Positions 26,284 to 41,000 of a stretch of DNA of 64,000 bases are shown piece by piece (the stretch's first letter is position 1; each line of letters begins with the position of its first letter). A program made the translations under genes and the position numbers. Below the pieces are notes generated by a model. It ran no database searches. It worked only from the letters and a program-made list of their open reading frames with translations, and was not told the DNA's origin. Source of the DNA: Chrysoperla carnea (taxonomy: Eukaryota > Arthropoda > Insecta > Neuroptera > Chrysopidae); assembly GCF_905475395.1 (NCBI RefSeq), contig NC_058337.1:13008983-13072982 (forward strand), written 5' to 3'.

Positions 26284-27377
26284 CTAATTAAAATAAATAA
26301 ATTTTTTAAGTTTCAACAAAATTTCACTCATCAACAAGATTTTGTATTATACAAAAAAAAATATAATAATAATAATAAACATGTTTATTGGATAAAAACA
26401 ATTTTATAAAGTCAAATAAAGTAATTATTTTTCGTTTGTAAGATTAGTTATGCAAAATTTCAAATCTAATTTTACTAATTATGATGATATAAATTCGTTG
26501 TTTTAACAACTCCGGCCATTTATGCCATGCTGACACATTTTCAAATTAATCAAAATGTAAATTGAATTTGTAATGAAATGATCAAAATGTTTGTAAAATT
26601 AATTATTAACTGATTGCATTGAAATATTTACCGCTGAAAATATATTCTACTTGTCTTATATAAATAGTAACTTCAGTTTTATGACTTTTAAAAGCGTCAG
26701 TACCAAAATTTTGACATTCGGGGATGATCGCCATGAAAACTCTTGAATTCTTGTATATGACACCATGGCACCATCTATTGCAATTTTTTAAAAACGAGGT
26801 CAGTGACCTACTAATCTACAAAAATATTATTTGAAAAATATTTTTCAAATTTTGTTTTTTACTTTATGAAATTATAAAATAATTTAAAGAATTTAATCTT
26901 TAAGTTAATTTTTTTTATTCCTTAGCTAAGAATGTTAATTAGAGAGTATTAATATAATTAAGACGTTCGAGTTATATTCTTATAATTGTTCGCATAATCA
27001 ATAATTAGTAAAAATTGTAATTTTCTGAAATTTTGAAATATTATCATAACTGATTTAATAAAATCTTACATGGACTTTGTTTGCAAAAAGGATTTTTTTA
27101 AAATTTTTTTAATTTAAGGTCGCTTTTTAACAACTAGGTCAAAACTATTATTTTTGAGCAAAATATGCATTCTCACTAAGATTCAAAAGAGTGTTTGTAC
27201 ATTACCAATAGAAATTGAACAAATGTTCTTTATCCAATTTCTTTGATTAGTCTTAATTATTAGTCCACAGTTTGCGCACTTTTCGGATACAAGAATGCAA
27301 TGTATGTAATTGTATCTAGAAAGTTTTTAAAAATGTTCCAAAAAAAAAAATTGAAAGTTATAAACAATTTATTTAAA

Positions 27378-27926
27378 AAACAAGTGAAAACAAAAATTGA
27401 CTAAGTTAATTGTTGAAATACCATGCATAGACAGTGTTGATTACTATATCACATTATACATACATACATGTCACACATACATAACTGATATTTCCAATAT
27501 AATACATACTATACAATTTACGCTTAATTTGCGCCCTCGCGGGTAAACAGTGATGTTTACGAAAAAATGTTTCAAAGAAAAGTTGGTTTTTTTATTAGGA
27601 ATATTTCGTACATTTAAACTTTTGTTCTATCTCTAACGGTTTACAAGATGGGTCCTACGGACCCAAGACCCAATTGACCTATGTTGCTCATTTACGAACT
27701 CGACCTCACTTTTTCCGTCCTGAGTATGCTGTACAAATTTCAGCTAGATATCTTTTCATTTTTGAGTTATCGTGATGACAGACGGACGAACGGACAACCG
27801 GAAATGGACTAATTAGGCGATTTTATGAACACATAGACCAAAATTTTGTGTCAATCAATATTTTTAAGCGTTACAAACTTGGGACTAAACTTAGTATACC
27901 TTGCATATTACATATATGCATGGTAT
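27378..27926 (+). repeat. dispersed repeat family A, reference copy
   Basis: About 550 bp, non-coding. Landmarks in order: GTGAAAACAAA with ATTGACTAAGTTAATTG, ATACCATG, GCGCCCTCGCGGGTAAACAG, TTCTATCTCTAACGGTTTAC, TTGAGTTATCGTGATGACAG followed by GACGGA steps, TTTTTAAGCGTTACAAACTT, and a terminal CATGGTATA. The family recurs at 4043, 17019, 28012, 38350, 39370, 44918, 46517, 51717 and 56013, in both orientations. Confidence 0.75.
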
Positions 27927-28011
27927 AACGAGTGAAAACAAACAATTGACTGAGTTAATTATTGAAATATACTGTATAGAAAGTGTTGCATATCAGTATT
28001 TGCATTATTAT

Positions 28012-28160
28012 ACCATGTATATATGTAATATATATCAAGGTATACTAAGTTTAGTCCCAAGTTTGTAACACTTTAAAATATTGATGCTACGAACAAAATT
28101 TGGATATAGGTATTCATAAAATCACCTAATTATAATTAGGTGATTAGGTTAGGTGATTTT
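28012..28160 (-). repeat. dispersed repeat family A, truncated inverted copy
   Basis: Reverse complement of the last third of the 27378-27926 repeat. It faces it tail to tail and ends in a small palindrome around CACCTAATTATAATTAGGTG. Confidence 0.65.
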
Positions 28161-31100
28161 ATGAATACCGTACTTATTTGGGCCAAAAACCCCTTTATAC
28201 GTCATAAAAATTTTGAATTTGCAAAAAATATGAAAGCGGGAGGAGGGGTGGATGTTGTATAAAGGGCTATATTAATAAAAACATCTAAAGTTTTGGGTTA
28301 CTTTGGGTTGTAAGTAATAAAACCTACTATTGATATTAGTTTCATTAAAATCAATCAAATATTTTTCAAGTTACAGTCAAATGAACTGTTTTACCATATG
28401 TATGTATACATATATATATAACTGAGAGGGGAAGGGACGAAATTACTCCAAAAAATATGAGGAATAGTTCTTAATATTGACTACAAATCTACCAAATTTG
28501 GATATGCACCGATGTCTCCTCTTGCGAATATAAAATAAAAATGATAAAATTTTTGACGCCATTTTGTTGGTTAGACATGTTGCACCACTACGCGAAAGTA
28601 AAAAATTTCAAAAAATAATTATTTTGATGTGAAAAGAAAAACCCCAAAGTTTCGCTGCCCGAACTTTTAATCCATACACAAGGCGTAATTTTACTCTACT
28701 ATTCGCTCCGAGCGTGAATTTCGTTTCCATGACAACGATACACTACTTTAATTATAGAATTAATGGATGCATATATAATTGTGTGGATTGCATTGAAAAC
28801 TTACATTTAAAATTTAATATTCTTGTTTCACAAATTTAAATAAATAATTACGATAATTAACATTTGAAAAATAATATTTGTACAATTTGATTTCTTATTT
28901 TCACAATTTTTAATGCATTAAGTTTAATTAATTAGTGTTTTTCAATCATTTTAATTTGACAGTTTCTATATCATTAACATGTAAATAATTGCAAATTAGT
29001 CATAACAGCCCACTTTATCTCCAAAATTTTTCACTTAAAGCGCTGGCATCGATTTTATTATCCCTACCATGACTACGCACACAACGAATAGAATTTTATC
29101 AACATTTGTCTCGATCAATAAATACTATGAATTATTTAAAAAAAAAAAAGATGAATTGAAAAATTTTGAAGACATTTATGTTCCTCAATGTTTTTTAATA
29201 TTTATATTTTTATATCTGAAATTGATACAAATGAGTTGAAAAACCAAGCAAATGAATTCGTCAGTAAGTATCTGACGACTTAGAAGAAACATTGGGGAAT
29301 TAACTTGAAAAGTATTGGGTTTTTTGAAAAACTCTATAGAACATTTTTTTTCTTAAAATTTGACTTTCTATCAATATCCGAGGTTATTTTGAAAAAAAAG
29401 TTCACCACCGAGAAGGGGTGGCAACCTCTCCCATTTTGTGTGCGGAGTTCAAATCATTTTCACTTTTGAAGTTAAGGGTAAGATGAGCATAATTCCAAAA
29501 TTCCATGCAAATCGGTTCACAGTAAAAAAATTCGGAGCCATAACTCTTCAATGACTGCACTATAAATCCACCACTGAAGGAGATAAAATCCATAATAAAC
29601 CTGTCGTTTTGTGATTCGACGCAGAATATGATAGGTCATTTTCAAAGTTATATGACGTCCCCCAATTTTATAAGAACTTGGCATTCAAAGCGTACTCGTT
29701 CACAATTTTACGCATTTCATCGAAACAATTTTGATTCGAAACTAATGAAATTTTATCTTATTCTCTATGAAATTATAATAGCCCAGGAGCCAGAGACAAA
29801 TACAGCTGATCATTAACTTCGGTTGATATTATATAAATGAAATCTCTCGAGCGTGAGCTCGTCCAGTAGTCTTAGGTTGGGTATCGACATTGTTTAACAC
29901 GCTTTACAAAATATTCACAATAAATCAAGTTCAACGGGAACAGATCATCAGTTGATTGATGTCCTGTACCACATTTTCATTACCTTCGGTTAATCGGCTA
30001 GATAGTTTCTCTCCCAGCATTTAGCCAGCTAATTTTTTGTTTGTTTCTAGAATCAGAAATTATTTTAACGACGGTCTAAATTCAAAAGAAGTATTAGTGC
30101 AAATGTTCGGAATTTTATAAAAAACGAAAGTCCTTTTTTCTATAACATGCCGTCCTATTGCAATTTTCCGTTTTTTTCGATTATCGAATAAATTTATTTA
30201 TAAATATTTTTGAATTTATCTATATAGATAATTTTACGGGTACTCTGAAAGAGAAGTCATGTAGTTGGTACCGAAATATCTGTATAAAGTAGTTTTATGT
30301 TCCATAAAGGTTATATCCCGAATGGTTTACTTGAAAATCGGTTTTAGAAATGTTTTTCCAGGTTTTTCAATTTGGATACGTTGAAATAAGTTTTAAGAGT
30401 TTCACAATTAGGTTTACTTTTTCGTTTTCATTTTAACTCTCTAAAGTTCTAATCCTTCCATTCGAAACAGTAAACATTTAAAAATAATATATTATTATAA
30501 TATAAAAGTTGAAGCAAGTCACGAAGCTGCTATTTTTAGTAGGTTGGTGTATACGGTCTGCCCTGTGGATGAAGAAATTTTGAATCGATCAAATTTCGTC
30601 ATTGCGAGTTTTTTTTTAAAATTAAATTCACTGGTTTAAAAATTAAAAACTTTATTTGTAAAAAAATATAATATAATATTTATTTAAACGAAAATCACCA
30701 ATTCTAACACTTTGATCTTATTTTATATTAAGCAATTCTTAAGGAAAAATACGCGCAAGGCCGGTTATCATTCTTTTATATCGTCTCCTTATTCAAAATA
30801 TACACTGTGTAACAAAAGTAACGGGACATTCAAAGAACTTTTCAGAGAAGCACAGAAGATGGATAGTATCCTGCACCCTTAATAATTATTGGCCTGCCTA
30901 GTTTTTATGGATTGTATTTTCAATTTTTTTTAGCATGTAAGGCAGACAAAAAATTCGAAAATTTGAATTGCACTATGTATTATGTATATGGTAAAGTAAT
31001 AAAAAAATTAATTATAACCTATTTTTTGGAAAATACCATATACTGTCCCCACAAGTTTTTCTTTTGTAACTTTTATCCGTGAATTACGCATTTTGAATGT

Positions 31101-31434
31101 TTACCTAAAATTTTGTGTTTCTCAAAATTCTTAAATAATTTTAGAACACTACTTAACAAAATTCTGTAGTGTAATTTTATATTATTACAAACTAAGGCTT
31201 TGGGTATATCAAAGAAAAGCCAAATTTGAAGTTAAATCCCATTTAGTAATTCTTATTATTTTACAACTTTTAATTTTAGGAACGCTATTGATTTCAGGGA
31301 CAATTCTTGATCCATCCCGCCTAACAATTACAAAATAAATAAATAGTAATAAATAGTATATTCAAATTTAAAGGCCTATTGATTTTCTATATAATGGCAC
31401 AAGAATTAAACAAATATCAAATTAGTTAAAATAT

Positions 31435-32060
31435 TTAGTACTTTCGACGTGGTTTTCGAGAAACAAAACTTAACAGAGATTCATCGTCATCATCACTTTT
31501 TCTTTTACTTTGGGCGGATAATAAAGGTGGTATGGGAGCTTTAAGAAGTTCATCTTCATCATCACTTTTATTATTTGGAGATAATGCCTCTTTATTGATC
31601 GATGAAGATTGCTTATCTGTAGATGATGTGGTTGGTAAACTTTCTAATAAATCCGTATCACTTAAATTCCCTTCATTATCTTCATTTGCTAAACTTTCTA
31701 ATACTTTAATCAATTCTAAATCTTGTTTCGATAAACCTTCTGTATCAGTTTTTGTTGTTGATTCTCCAGAACATTTTTCTGCGATTGAATTCGTAGAATT
31801 TGATGTTTCTAAGGATTGTGTTTTAGATAATGATTCATTATAATTTTGAGAATTATTTGTTTTATTACAATTCGTAACTTCGGTATGTGCACTCTGAGTT
31901 TTCAATTGTTTGTAATAGCTGTAGAGTTCAGGATCGTGATCAGAATAGGGTTGATTTAAACTATCAGCATATTCACGAATTTCTAGATATTTTAAAACAT
32001 AACGAAGATCATTATAATCCACGTCTGGTAAAAACTCTTTTAATGAAGTCAGTCTTATTT
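31435..32060 (-). CDS. WRN: WRN-type helicase exon 10 (terminal)
   Basis: 626 nt after a T-tract and TTAG acceptor. It starts EIRLTSLKEFLPDVDYNDLR (WRN-like helices), then a long Ser/Thr/Asp-rich disordered tail with KRKSDDDDES and a basic end RKPRRKY. Confidence 0.88.
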
Positions 32061-35000
32061 CTAAAAAAAAAACGTTAGCTTTTATGATTAAATTTTTTTT
32101 TAACAATGCATATACACTGTTCCACAAACAAGGGTTGTACGGTAAAAAAAAATTGAATTGGAAATATAATATTATAGTCTAGTCGACAAGTTTAAATTGG
32201 TGAAATATTGAAATCGTAAAAATACGTGCGATTCCAAGCTCGTAGGATTCAGAATGATGTCTAGAAAAATGTGCTAGAAACATTTTTAGCACATAAAAAA
32301 TTTCAAAAGTTATAAACCATTAAAGATGAAATAAAGGTATTTCGTTTTTCGCCAATATTTCATAAAAAAAAGATTCTTAAAGAGGAAATTTCCAATAAAA
32401 AATTCCCACTCCCGGGAGTCTATCTCCATTATTTATAATTTTAATTTAACACTGAAAATACGTTTTTTTGCGTCATTTTTAGATTGTTGTAATATCGTCA
32501 AAAACGAGAATCTCACACTAAATTTTTTTCAGGTATTAAATATTAATTTAATAGTTTGAAAAAAATATTGTGCAATCTAAATACTTAAAGAAATTATTAC
32601 TGTTGGAAATTTATCTTAAAGTTAATTTTTCAACAAGTTAGACAATTGTTTATTAAAAAAAATTTATCGAATTTTTGTTTTCATTGTTAAATGTTTAAAT
32701 AATTGGCGTAAAATTTTTTGACTTCGTGGAACTCTTCTTATATATGTACTTAACAATATCACGCCAAAACAATATAAAAAAATGAATACTTTGTTTATAA
32801 TAATTTTTTTTAATTAACTAAAAATGCATGTTATTTTCTATATTTCATCAATTTGAACTTCTTGGCTAGACTATTATTGCGTTTTGAGGTATCTATAAAT
32901 GGATCAGCTATTAACATAATAATCGTACCGTGTACGCTTTTTTGGATTTTTATTATTTAAAAGATACTTTTTTTTTACATGCAGTCCATTCGATTCATCA
33001 TTTTGCATAGTACATGACATCCCATGAGATACTATTATATGTATGATTGCATGTGCTTGTAGCTTTGAAAATACTTGTTTGTGTATTTTATTGGTATTAC
33101 CCTATTTCAACAATGGCTTGCTACACAACAGAAGAAAAAGTGCAAATTATTAAATGGTAAATTTTTTCCACGTCCCTAAGCCTAAATCCAACACTGCAAG
33201 CAAACATAAGCAGTATCTTTCTTATCCACATTGCTTAATGTATATATATGAATTAACTCTATGTACTATGTGAAATGGTGAATCGAACGTATACAGCAGA
33301 TAAAAATTGTTAAAATACAAAAACGAAATTTTGAGCTCTAGGTCACGATTTTATATACTCTAATCATTAATTAGTACGTTTCAAATAGTATACGAACCCA
33401 TAACAGAAAAAGACACCCATCGAACACTTTAAAATTATAAAGTGAAAATGGCTGAAAAACATGTAAAAAAGATGTTACGCCCTCCAAACTAATAATTTAA
33501 TTTAATAATGTGTAATTATTATTTTTTGTAGAGTTTTGAATTTAGCAAAAAAAAAAAAAAAAAAAGCTGATGATCCAAAACACTAGCTTGAAATTTACAC
33601 AATTTGTAGTAAATAATTAACCATTTTTGAAAACACCTCCTTAAAAAAAAAGTCTAACAGATATCTTCTATCTGTGCTTATTTGGTTGACAATTTTTGTT
33701 AATAAATTTGTCAAACTTATTTTTGAATGGGTAGAAAATTAAACTTAAAAAATGAAGTCTGTCATAATAAAAAACATTTTTTTGCTGACAGACCAATTTT
33801 TATGCATACAATAAATGTCAAACGTTCTTTCAGAATAAAATTAAGGTGGCGTTTTGACAAGACCTTTATATAAAAGCTTCTTTTTTTCACTTCATTTTCT
33901 GCGCATTCAAAGTTAAGTCTGACAAATTTATTAACAAAAATTGTCAGCCAGTCAAGTTGTAACAGATAGAAGATATCTTAAACTTTAAATAAAACAAAAA
34001 AAAAAAACAAGGAAGTGTTATGAAGTGCATTTTCATAAAAAAAAATTTATAATAAAATATTTGTCGGAAGTAAATTAACCAAAATTGTTAGTTAATTAAC
34101 AAGCATGTGTTTTGGAAAAAAAGGAAACTTACTTGTTTTTTTGCTAAATTCAAAATGTTATAAAAAATAACAATAACAAATTTTTAATATCCTGGCGAGC
34201 GTAACATGTTTTTCAGCCATTTTCACTTTATAATTTTAAGGTGTTCGATGGGTGCCTTTTTCTGTTATGGGCTCTTATACCAAAATAATGAAAATCCTAA
34301 AAAGCTTTCGGCTTATCAGTTTACTGCAAACCGCATTTATCGAAAAAAAAAAAATTCATTAAAGAATGGATTTAAACATGCAGCAAACCTTCGCGCAGAA
34401 CAGTGCAACTCATTCTTACCGGTTATAGGTGAACCTTGCCCAACGACTAGTTCCACAATACTTTGACCTACTTCAAATGTAAGGTCCAAATCGCTTAACT
34501 TTATGGGATAGCCATTCATTAATGCAGATGTCAAATGGAAGCCCAATGTACTTACAGCGAGAGATCTGTAAAAAAAAATTATAATCTTTTAATTTTAGTA
34601 ATCCTAGGATAAAAAATAAAAATTTAATAAATTCGTCTTGCGTGCTGCTCAATTATTTTAAGTTTTAGCCTCGGATTAAAGCAACAAAAAGTTTTAAATT
34701 TAAAAAAAGGAGACTTTGTACTATCTAGAGGCTTTTTCTTCTTCAATATGCGACGGTTTTCCAATCGGAAATCTTTGTCATGCTGAGAGGTGCCTAGATC
34801 TGTAACTCGAAAGCTTACAGTGGGGCACATATCAGCATCTTCTCAGATAGTCATGCCGTATTTCGATCCCATGAGGCGTCAAGATTCCAATCGAGGATAG
34901 TCTATGAGTGTTTCGAGGAACTGAACAACTTAAAGTTAAAAGGAATGAAACATCAGACCCGTTGGCACGAAAGGGATTGTGCCAAAAGCCCCTTTCACCT

Positions 35001-38000
35001 GAGTCGGTCATTCCCATAGCAAGATGCTCCGTAATTTACCGAATGAAAGAATAGCTACGACAAGCCCATCTTGAACACTGGGACTTTGTGCACGGCATGC
35101 GATAGACCAAAATTTGTATAACCACAGCTAGGCCATTCGACTGTGTTCGTCTGAAACTTACTAGAGCACAGTTGAGAAGGGTGGTGGGACTCTTGAAAGG
35201 ACACTGCCGATGAAACTATCACCTTCATAATATATCTCTAATGATCCCACTTGTAGAGTCTGTATGGAGAATGACCAAACCTCCATGCATGTTAATTTGC
35301 ACCTGAAGAAATCTGCAGGGCGTCAGTTTCAGAATGTTCGGGTCCGAAACCTTGGATCCACCAATCCTGAGAGAGATCCCGATGGAGAAGCTGTGGGCTT
35401 TCTCCATGACGGTTAGCCTCGACAGAATTCTATTGCTTTCCGATTTACGCTTCTTACACGAAGACGTTTCGCCGTCGGGTGACAGGTTGTTCTCAAGAAG
35501 GGAACAGAGGACTCTTGGTCTAGGTGCTACTAGGGACCCACTTTCGGTACCCTTCTTTTTGTTATTATTGTCATTATTATTATTATCACAGACTCTTTTA
35601 GCACAAATTTTAACCCGAAGGGAGATATATGGCTCGATTAGATAACAGGTACCTTTCTCCATCCCCGTGCACTGCAATACTATCTAGATGCCAAACGATT
35701 TTAGGACAGATTTACTACTGTATTTGGAGTATCTAAAAAATCATTATCTCAAACTATGGCGCTTCAAAAATAGGTTGATAATATGAAAAATACTGTCATA
35801 ATTAATGATAATCTGCATAGATTATGCGATTTAAAATTTATTTGTCGTAAGCAGATAAAAAATAATGGATTATTTGTTAAAAAAAAAAACCAAAATAAAT
35901 TCTTTTTTCTGTGATCGAAAACGGTCTGCATTGGCTGGCGATTTAACGAAATAAAAATTAGTAAATACACTCAAATTAGTTTTTCAACGATGTCAAATAA
36001 AAACAGAATAGGTACAAAATATATTTGACTAAAATTGGCGATAGCAAATTACCTCTACCCTGAACAATTCTAACAAAAAATTATATTTATGATATCACAA
36101 ATTTTAGTGCATAAGTACCTATACAAATACCGTTTTGATGGGTTATTTAAGTCGAGTTTTTTGGTATTTAAAAAAAAAAAAAAATACATAAAATAATTGA
36201 AAGTAAATACTTTTATGGGCTCTATAAATACTATCTAATAATTTGAGATGATTTCCAAAAACCAGTTAAATGGCCTATTATCAAATTCATAATGATTTCC
36301 ATATAGCTCATCATAAAAAAATTCAATGGCTCCAATATAACTAGCTATTGCAAACACTTTAATTATATTTGTGATAATTAAAAATGAAATAAATACCTTT
36401 CAGCTGCAATTTGGGTTAATTTTTTTCCACTTGAAAACATTTTGTAAGTTTGAACCATACTAGCATTTAAATCTTTCATTTTTTCATTTGGATATTTTGC
36501 AAATAATGCTCGTAATGGTATACACTTCTCATCTTTTATAATATTTTGACTGCTAGTGACCGGTCCTTGAATGGTACCATTCTTTTGTAAAAATGTTTGT
36601 ATAAAATTAACAAATTTCTGACCAAATTTTTCAATTTTTGTTTCGTTAAAATTATTAACTGTAAAAAACGATTTTATTAAATATACGATTCACGAAAAAC
36701 ATTCGACGATTATCGTTATGATATTTAATTTTGCGGAGGGTAGTTTAATTCTACAGAGTGTATCATAAGTCACGCTGAATCTCTGAAGAAAGAATTCACT
36801 AAGTTTTTTTCGACTTATTTATATTTGGGCAATTTATTCTCCAGAGATTTAGCAGATACATACTGTATGTATATATATACAGTTTGTTTTTTTAAATCAT
36901 ATCTCATAGGACATCAATGAACGTGAAAGAGTACATATACAATACATTAACCAATGTGTTTAAGAAACCTGATTGTATAAGTTTATATCTTGAGTTCTAT
37001 GACTGACTAATGCATTTAGTCTCTGAACCGTAGTAGTCCAGTATACTTTGACATATAATATCAGTGGATTAAATAATTTTCATTGACGATTTCTTACGTT
37101 TAGTATTATTTATACAGAACTGGCGATAATAACTCGCACTTATAAAAACAAGAAGTGGGTTTTCAGTAGTTCCAATTTAGAATAACTAGAGGTTATTTAC
37201 CATTTATCAATACTAATAAAGTAGTGTGCCGTTACTATGATTATGACAATTTAAATTATTCACGGAGCGAATAGCGAACTTTAATCGCGAATAGAAATAA
37301 AATAACAAGCATTAAAATGATTTATTCAAAGTAATAATTTTTTTCTAATTCTTGGCAGTTCAAAACGTTACTTTTTTTTTTTAATTTTCAGATAATTATT
37401 TAAAAATTTTAAAAATGATACAATTTTGATTCTTTGGAAACAAAAAATAACAAACATCGAAAAAGATTTTTAATAGAGTCTTGTAGACGATGTAGGTTCT
37501 TATTAAAAACGCTAGATAGAGTATATCTTAGCTGGAAAGCCCAATGGATTGTGCATGCCAAATTTCGTTTCAATTGGCTAACATAAAAGAAAGAAATAGC
37601 ATAAAATATATAAATAGTTTGTACTTACAATTAGCCTTTTTAAATGCCATTAAAGTTATTGGTAATAATTGAACCATTTCCATTAATGCAGTATCTGAAG
37701 CAACCATATAAGGTCGACAATCTGCTTCGTATGCAATTTGATTTCGAAATTCTTTTAATTCATTAAATAATTTAGTATTGTATTCGATTTCTGCTACCGT
37801 ACTGTTTTCATCGTAAAGCTTCAATACTCCCTGCGTAAATGCTATCGGTGCATTCGATATCGTTGTGGACTGCATCGATGTTGATTGAGGAACTTTACTA
37901 CATGTTGGTGCAATAATTTTTGCATTAATTTGTGTACTTTCTGGTTTCTTATTAAAGCTAAAAACAGATCAAAAGTGTTATAGTAAACATTTATCGATAA

Positions 38001-41000
38001 AGAAAAAGAGTCATATGTTTCAGAAATCGTAGCACTTGCAATAAGAGCAGACGTCTCATAATAAAACAAGTGTAACATTTTTCCAATAAAATTTCAGAAC
38101 GAATTACACAATTTTATTGCGTGATCAGATCGCCTTGTTATAGCATTTAAGCTAATAATTTTTCGATTGATGGGCTTATTAGCGAGTTGTTGAAAATATG
38201 ATTGTTTAAATACCCTGCATAAACAATTTTGAATGCCAGTGCTTGCATGATTTTTAATAAATTAGAGAAGTTTAAAAAACAAACACATTTATGACATACA
38301 CATTAGTTCTAAGGTATAAATTTAAAATATATATACATTTACATTCCCAAGTAATACATTCTACATAATGTTCTAACCTAATTTGCGCCCTCACGGTTAA
38401 GTAGTGTTTACGACAAAATGTTTCAGACAAAAGTTGTTTATTTTTTTTATTTTTATTTTATAATTTTAAACTTTTGTTCTATCTCTAACGGTTTACAAGA
38501 TGGGTCCTTAGGACCTTAGATCTGTATTTCTATGTTGCTCTTTTACAAACTCAAACTCACTTTTTACGCCCTGAGCACGTTATAAAAATCAGCTTGATAT
38601 TAGTTTTCGTTTTTGAGTAATTGTGTTCCCATTACAGTTTTGGTTATGTTCTCATACATAACCAAAATTTTGTTAGTAGCATCAATATTTTTAAGCTTTA
38701 AAAACTTGAGACTAAACTTAGTTAACCCTCATATATATTTCATATATACAGGGTATAAAAAATTTTTTTAATTGAACTTAATTTAAGTTCAGTTGAACTT
38801 ACATTAAGTGGAGTATTACTGATTTTTGAATATGACTTTTGGTCCATTACTGTGAAACTAAATCCTGATTTGCAACCTTCAGGATGCTGTGCTAACAAAA
38901 TGGTGGCTGAACAAGTGCGATTTTGTTGCACTTTTTGGGATTTACACTAATAATTCCTTAACCGTGCGGGTTTCCAAAATTGTTATCATTACCGTTTTCT
39001 AAGTCAAATAGTTTAATAGATATGGCTCTTAAAATATCAGAGTTTTTTCCAAAAGATGAAAACTTTAAGTTTTTACCAATTTTCATAAATTTTTCACGAA
39101 ATAACCAGTCATACAGAATTGTTATCGTAATGAAAGTTGAAGGAAATAATAGGATGTTGGCAGAAAACAGTATTAAGTAAGCAGAATAGAAATACAATTT
39201 TTTAAATCTTACTTTTTGATAATAATTATTGTTTTATATATTAATTTTATTGTTCTGTACCTTAAGATATTTAGGGCCTTGCTTTGCACTAAGATAAGTT
39301 TAGTTAAAATAAGCTTTTTTGTGCCATTATAGCTAAGAAAGTGTTGTAAAAATCTTTAAAAAATAATTGTAGTACATATAGTATACACTGGTATTATAAG
39401 TTTAATCTTAAGTTTGTAACGCTTGAATATACGGGTTCTAGAGATGAAATTTTGTTTAAGGATTTACTTACATGACAGGCATATCTATAATATCATCATC
39501 ACTATCATCCACACTAATTTTGATGTCAACAAATGTGGATTTACGTTTTAAAAATGGTATTACGTCACTAGGTGGTTGTAATTTCATAACGTTTAAATCT
39601 TTTGATTTTTGAACATTATCTAAATATTTTTTGCCAGTTTTGCTTAATTCAATTGTGTACGCGCGCATATATTTAGTTTTCTTTAAAAAGCTTTTTTCTT
39701 CGCATAATCGCCCTATAATTTTCCACCAATCTTCATTGTGTTGAGCACCAGATCCATACAAACTGTCTTTCAGTAATTTATCATTCGATAGATTTAATTT
39801 CAAACCTCTTAAGAATTTAATGTACATTCCCAAACCATATTTTCCTTTAAGCAGTTCGATTACTTCTAAGAGTGATTTACAATATTTTGTAAAATCGTAC
39901 AAACCATCATCGTCCAGATCTTGATATGAATTGTTTGTGGATCGTTGAGATTTTCTATAAAAAAAAAGACATTTATTTTTTGTAACGTTATTTTTATGGC
40001 ACAAGAAGCTCCAAGAGCCTTCACTTTAACATTAAACCAATGAATATAACAATTGAGTTGATTCTTTAAATAACCTGAACATGAATATCAATGAAAAAAA
40101 ATTATTATTGATAAAAAGTTCTGCATGACCTAGAACACAATATGAAATCATCAGATATCAAATTGAAGGCATAAAGAAAAGTGAAGTTGATTTTTGCAAA
40201 TCTTTGGAAGTACGAAAAATATGAACGTTTAAAATTCCTAATTAAACAAAGAGGAAGATATACTTTAGTGACGCCATTGTCCAATATCACCATAGAGATA
40301 CATAAAAACTTTTTTTGCTTAAAAGAGATGGGCAACAAGCTTTGAATACTTATAAATTTTTCGTTTTTTAATCAATTTTAATTTCAAGTCTAGTTTTACA
40401 GTTTTATGCATAATAAGTAAGACAAATTCGACATCAAGCAACTACCGTATTTGGGTATAACAGGATAAAGAAAATGGAATTCTGTATTTTTTGGCATTTT
40501 AGAGCGAGTTTTGAAAAATGACCTTTTTTTCGATGTGCTCTCGGTAACGAATCTCGCTAGCGAATTGGCATACAAACATTAATGTAAAATAAATAATAAT
40601 GTAATTAAAAAGTATATTAATGCTTTTGCCGTAATATGAAAGGAAAAAAAAGTTATTGAGGAAAAACTGGAGGAAGATGGAAAGTTTTGCAGTTTCTCCT
40701 CCCTCCCTTTTTCGCACAGGGTCCTGGAGGTCGAAAACTTGAGAAAAATTAATCGATCATCCCTGAACAACATCCCTAAGTTTCACTAGCTTTTGACCTT
40801 TTTCCACCTAACCCTACTTTTCAACTGTGGTAATTGCGCTCCTTTAAGAAATGAATTATAAAATACGAATTTCTATCTTTATCCACGGCGTTAAATTTAA
40901 TAACTTAAAAAAAAATTAGCATGAGCTTAGACTGGTATTTTGCCTCTGGATTTTTTAATTTTTTTCAATTTTCTTAAAAACGGGCCATACAACAATTGAA

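Larger units (their letters stand above)
26284..31434. repeat. intergenic repeat-rich region
   Basis: This separates the CCDC6 start (26283) from the helicase stop (31435). It contains family A copies (27378-27926 and 28012-28155) and AT-rich DNA without recognisable genes. The CCDC6 promoter should lie just above 26283, but no defined element is visible. Confidence 0.45.

Noticed and set aside
31532-31843. 103-codon plus-strand frame
   Set aside because: Antisense of the helicase terminal exon, kept open by its biased Ser/Asp composition.
35225-35677. 150-codon minus-strand frame
   Set aside because: It is the antisense shadow of a non-LTR retrotransposon remnant read on the plus strand.
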